64,000 nt of DNA, from the NCBI GenBank assembly GCA_013176395.1, contig JABMLP010000011.1:1426001-1490000 (forward strand), read 5' to 3'. The notes under the pieces were generated by a model that saw nothing but the letters and a program-made list of their open reading frames with translations, had not been told where the DNA came from and searched no databases. Within the stretch, counting starts at the first letter, position 1. Every line of letters begins with the position of its first letter. Shown here one piece after another: positions 59,831 through 64,000 of this stretch. A program made the position numbers and the translations under genes. The stretch comes from Venturia oleaginea. Taxonomy: Eukaryota > Ascomycota > Dothideomycetes > Venturiales > Venturiaceae.

Positions 59831-61783
59831 AGTTGGATGATAAGAAATTATTGCTAGGACTGATAATTGAGGTGTGGACTAGATGTGATAGTGAAGAAAA
59901 TGGGGGCTGGGGGCAAGGCCTGCTTATAGGTCTTGCTGTGGCCCGTGTACTGTGGCGCCTTGTTAGGTGCTTGGACACTGTGGTTGTTCCAGTAGCCTAG
60001 CAAGCCGTCACAATTAATCTGAAAATGAAATCGGTTAGACGACAATTGAATTGGGAGATACATCGGACGGCTAGGATCTAGTGAGCCTCCAAAGAACCTG
60101 AGCAAGGGAAGGTACTTAAGGTAAAGTACTTCCAGACTGATATTTCCCTTACCCCAAACCCGCGGACCAGAACAAGAGAACACAGGTGTCAAGAAGGTCT
60201 TGGCAAAATCAACTGTGTTGAGAAACGAGTTCCTCGTAACAATTCTCCGCCATTAAATCCCTACATATAAACTAACTCAAATTAACTTCACGCGCTCTCC
60301 GTAGTAGGTAATAATAGAGTAGTTTAACTAACCAGATCGCCAGCTCGCTGGTGGAATTAAAGCCGAGATCCCGGGAGAGTTAGAGAGTATTTTAGTTAGT
60401 TACGGGATCTGGAGTGGTTGAAAAGGGGACTTAACTATTAGAAGCAACCTAGGAACAACAACCAACCCCGATATCATGAAAATTAGGCATTAGTCTTTGG
60501 GAACGTCCGATTGCTCTATTATGGAAGAGACTCTTCTTTCATTTACACAGTACTAAAAGATTATACATTCATTCACACAGCATTGAACGAGAACTAGCCA
60601 ACAATTAGCTGCGGTTAAGCGAGGAAGGTTAACATCAATCCGGACTCATATTACCACGCTAAACACGGAGGGGGGGGGGGGGGAATACCACCCCTTCTAC
60701 TCTCTAGATACATGATTACAAGGAATGTGTCTTGTGTATTCCCAGATCCATCGATAAGGATCATGCGTAGGAGAAGGATGTCCTCAGCAAAGAGAATCCC
60801 AGTGGCGCGAGGAGAGCAAGAATTAGTAAAGATAGGTAATATCACCACTTATACTGCGTTAACTACTCTTACGCCTCACTAACCACTATCTTCAGGTAAG
60901 ATTTCCATATTCCTTCCTTACGAGAGGCGTGTCCAATTTACGTCACCACATCACATCTGTTTCCCCACGTCTTTCTCCCTCATAATAGAGAGAAGCCGAC
61001 ACCGCGCCCATGGACTCTGATGTTACTTTGCCGCGTGAGTGAACAAGACCTGGAGGGTACATAAATTTGTACGCGAGAGTCCGTGGCGAAAAGACAATCA
61101 CATGACTAGACCACGAAAAAACTTCAAAATTGAACTAGCGAGTATCTAAGAGGAAAAGAGGTATAAAACACATCCTCTTATCCACAAATTCTAAGACCTC
61201 AAGATGATAACATAGATATTAGGAGCATGCAAGTACTATCTAGTTTCTCGTCCTCAGTCCTTCAACGAGTTGACGTGGGTAATACGGAGGAAGAGGGTAG
61301 CTAGAGGAAAGTAAAATAGGAAAGGGGATGAAGCGGAATCCTTGTGAGTTGGAGCAGGTGATAATGAGTATCGCTATCTCCCACACTGCGTCTAGTTTCA
61401 ATTGCTCCTCTTATCACGATCATCACCACTCCTTATTTTCTGCCCAAACACATCATCTCAAATCTCGCTAAAAAACGACACCGCCATATGTAAGTCGGGA
61501 GTATGAGGATTTCTTGGAATAGGATAATACCTTACTGAAACTGCGAAATACATCCATCTCTGGAGAGAAGTGAGCGTCTTCTAAAGAGAAGTGAGCATCT
61601 CAATTGGTTCCTACACACATTCACCCCGTACCCATACCCTACTTAAACCATGCTCATCCTCATTCATCATAACCAAAAGTCCCGTCATCTTGAATGATAG
61701 ACAACGCCAGGCTTGGTGCATGACAGCCCTTGTGCGCGACACGCGCCCACCCATATCATCACCACATCCCACACCACTCCCAC
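59831..61783. other. Gene-poor intergenic DNA
   Basis: About 1.95 kb without a supported gene. Contains a G14 run (60670-60683). The right part is the 3' flank of the Bzz1-like gene. Confidence 0.45.
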
Positions 61784-64000
61784 TCAAGCATCACCAATAT
61801 AACTCGCAGGCACACTCCTCACAACACCACCCCTCTCCACATCCGCCCACCCATCCCCCTCATCAGCCTTAACAAGCACAAATCTTTCGCCTTCCTTCAT
61901 ATCATGTTCCGCGTCACTTCTAGCCTCATAATCATAAAGCGCCTCCACATACTTCAATCTCTTTGCGCCCCTCTTCGGTGCAACAGCCGGACCTTTCTTC
62001 TTTGCGTTCGCTGCGGCCGAGGAGGCCGTGTGCGCAGAAGAGTTCGAGTACGTGCTCGGTGGTCTCGCTGCTGAAGATGGGTGGAGCTCAACGTAAGCCG
62101 TTGGTACAAGACCTGTGCCTGACGAGCCGCGGACTTTGAGCCAACCCGAGCCATCTATTTGTCATATTAGCAAACCCATATTTTCCGCTTCTCTTCAACG
62201 AGGCAAATGGGAGAGTGCACTCATACCATCTTCCTCAACAACCATAACCTCGACACCATCGCTAACCGTAATCTCCCCCTCAGAGTTAGCCTGATACGCA
62301 TACAGCATCTTCCCCTTCTGCTCTCCCGAATCTCCATTCGCCCCATCGCCAGGCTCTGATGTAACATATTGCTGCGGTGGCGGCGCAACAAGTCTGTTCC
62401 TCCTCGCACCACCCAGTATCGAACTTGATTTCCTCGGAACAGAGCTCTCCTCTTCAGGTGTCCTATCTGTAAGCGTCGTGCCACTAACACTTCTTTGCGC
62501 TGTAGCTGAGTACCCACTCGAAAGCGTATTCATAGTATCACTACGACTCAAATCCGACGTGCCTCCATTGCTTTCAGCACCACCATTGGCCGCTACTGTT
62601 TTGAATTTGGTAGCTTCTTGTCGCTCAACTTTCAATTTCTTCTTCTCTTCTTTGGTCTGTTCGCCTGGACAATCCGCCGCGCACTTCATCTCGCATTTGG
62701 AGTGACAAGTAAATCCGCAGTCTCGACAATTGAAGCCCTTCGCATTGATGCCCCAGATTCTTTCGCCGCAGTAATCGCAGTTTGTCGGTATCTTGAAAGT
62801 TTCGGATTTGAAATTGTGGTTTCGCGCGCCGATTGAGACATCACCCACTGCGGAGGTGATTGTCGATATCTCTACCTCAGCTGTCACTTTCTGCCGTGAC
62901 GTCTCGTGAAGAGATGTTTGTATATCAAAGAGGGCGCGCACAATTTCGACCTCATCTCTTTTATCGCGGCCTTCCCGGACATTGATGCGGACACGTTTAG
63001 CACCTTCAACTTCACGCTTCTTCATATCTTCATCCCGTTTCAGTTGGGCTAGTTGGGATTTGCTTTTTGTTAGTACGTTCCGCAGAAAGTTCTTCGCTGC
63101 CTCGTCTGCTGCTAGTGTGTCATCATCCAGCCACACAGGACTTGCTTCAAAGACCATTTGTGCAGGCTCTTGCCAATTCGCTATGTTGTGTCGCGCAAAC
63201 ATCATAGAGTCCAGGGTAGGTTTATTTCGAGGTATCTCGGCTGCCAGATGATCGATTAATTCCATGCTACGCTTCAATGTTCCTTTTTCAATTGTGGCTG
63301 CTAGCGACCAGATACCGTTGAGGGAGGATACACGAGTTTCGTTGAGATCTTGCATGCTGTCGAGTAGTTCGGGTATATAGCCGTGGTAATATCGTTCTTT
63401 CTGCTTGTTCGTGACATTGATGCTTATGATGTATGTGTTCTGTGCCTGGTTAGTCCTGATCCCGCGTACGAAGTCTTCAATCCCACCTTCACGTTGTGCA
63501 TCTCTGACATCTGCTGAGCATATGCAGCCTGCGCCTTCTGCTTGCCAAAATCTCCGTCCATCTTCTTCCTGCGATTCTCCACCTCTTGACACACGCTGTC
63601 ATATTTGCTTTTCATCTTCCGGAGATCACCATATGAATTGTCCCTCTCTTTCTCCAATTTGACGGCATAATCCGAGTGAAGCTTCCGTAATTCCTCATAT
63701 CGAAATGCGAGCTGTTTGAGGGGTTCGGCGAGGTTTGTGACCAGTGCCGCGGAGAACTTGTCGTGCTCTGCAGCTCGTTGTTCGAGGGTGGTGAGTTGGG
63801 TAGTCCATGTTGACATAGATGCACTTTTCGATCACAATGAGTCTCTTGTCTTCTTCAATATCCTGAAGAGTATGCGCACCTTTCCAGAGAGCCCGGAGTC
63901 ACCACCGGAGTCTCTCCCACGCTCAGCGCACTCGCTTTCTTTGTCTTCTTCTCAAAGTATTTTCGCGCCAGAGCCGATAACCTTCCGGCATATTCTTTCT
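61784..64000 (-). CDS. bzz1: Bzz1-like F-BAR / C1 / double SH3 protein (5' end outside window)
   Basis: Exons in the window: 64000-63880 (partial), 63823-63487, 63439-62227, 62154-61784; 679 residues are visible, and about the first 50 are beyond the edge. The F-BAR domain runs from KEYAGRLSALARKYFEKK through WTTQLTTLEQRAAEHDKF and NKQKERYYHGYIPELLDSMQDLNE. A C1 zinc finger follows (HNFKSETFKIPTNCDYC...CHSKCEMKCAADC), then a Ser/Thr-rich linker and two SH3 domains: MLYAYQANSEGEITVSDG...GSGWLKVRG and VEALYDYEARSDAEHDMKEG. The order F-BAR-C1-SH3-SH3 is that of yeast Bzz1, which binds Las17/WASP and bends membrane at actin patches during endocytosis. The second SH3 crosses no intron. Intact as far as seen; donor GTGGGA of the 47-bp intron is unusual. 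Confidence 0.92.

Noticed and set aside
1..64000. tRNA and rRNA genes
   Set aside because: I looked for the T-loop pattern GGTTCRANNCC with a matching acceptor stem and found no convincing case; a tRNAscan or Rfam search would be needed to exclude them.

Overview
The window is nuclear DNA of a filamentous ascomycete (Pezizomycotina). The signs are short introns (about 46 to 60 bp, plus one of 162 bp and one of 241 bp) with GTAWGT-like donors and CTAAC/CTGAC-like branch sites, a PTH11/rhodopsin-type membrane protein, a HET-domain gene, a Ser/Thr-rich GPI protein, Fot1/pogo transposons and chromodomain Gypsy elements. I cannot name the species. About two thirds is transposable-element sequence, so this looks like an accessory, TE-rich compartment with a few host genes stranded in it.

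Layout. 1-1.6 kb: a secreted Pro/Lys-rich repeat protein. 1.6-15.2 kb: a TE block with a small MITE, two internally deleted pogo elements, a Gypsy element (A) inserted in the second pogo, and a tyrosine-recombinase retrotransposon with split direct repeats at the 3' end of A. That element carries a roughly 200-bp satellite built from its own RNase H. 15.5-28 kb: an antibiotic-biosynthesis-monooxygenase-fold gene, an F-box-like pseudogene, a rhodopsin-like membrane gene with one frameshift, a pogo inserted in a small repeat, a tyrosinase pseudogene, a 1.6-kb retroposon and a spliced 4-coumarate-CoA-ligase-like gene ending in a peroxisomal signal. 28.1-39.2 kb: chromodomain Gypsy C, with a second Gypsy (B) nested in its gag. 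39.2-46.2 kb: a TIR element with an orphan ORF, a MITE, and a Copia element that has lost its RT core in frame. 46.2-52.4 kb: mostly silent DNA and the second copy of the 1.6-kb retroposon. 52.4-64 kb: a GPI-anchored cell-wall-type gene, a HET pseudogene split by a LINE-like insertion, a nearly complete pogo element inside the second copy of the small repeat, and the 3' part of a Bzz1-type F-BAR/C1/SH3 gene running off the right edge.

The most interesting material is in the mobile elements. Gypsy B combines the LTRs and leader of family A with the decayed body of an unrelated Gypsy family, yet has identical LTRs and a clean target duplication. All three Gypsy elements have a primer-binding site that matches their own LTR (Tf1-like self-priming). 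The Copia element carries a half-tRNA-type primer site. The tyrosine-recombinase element is complete at its ends. The host genes show no common pathway; they are separate genes, several in decay.
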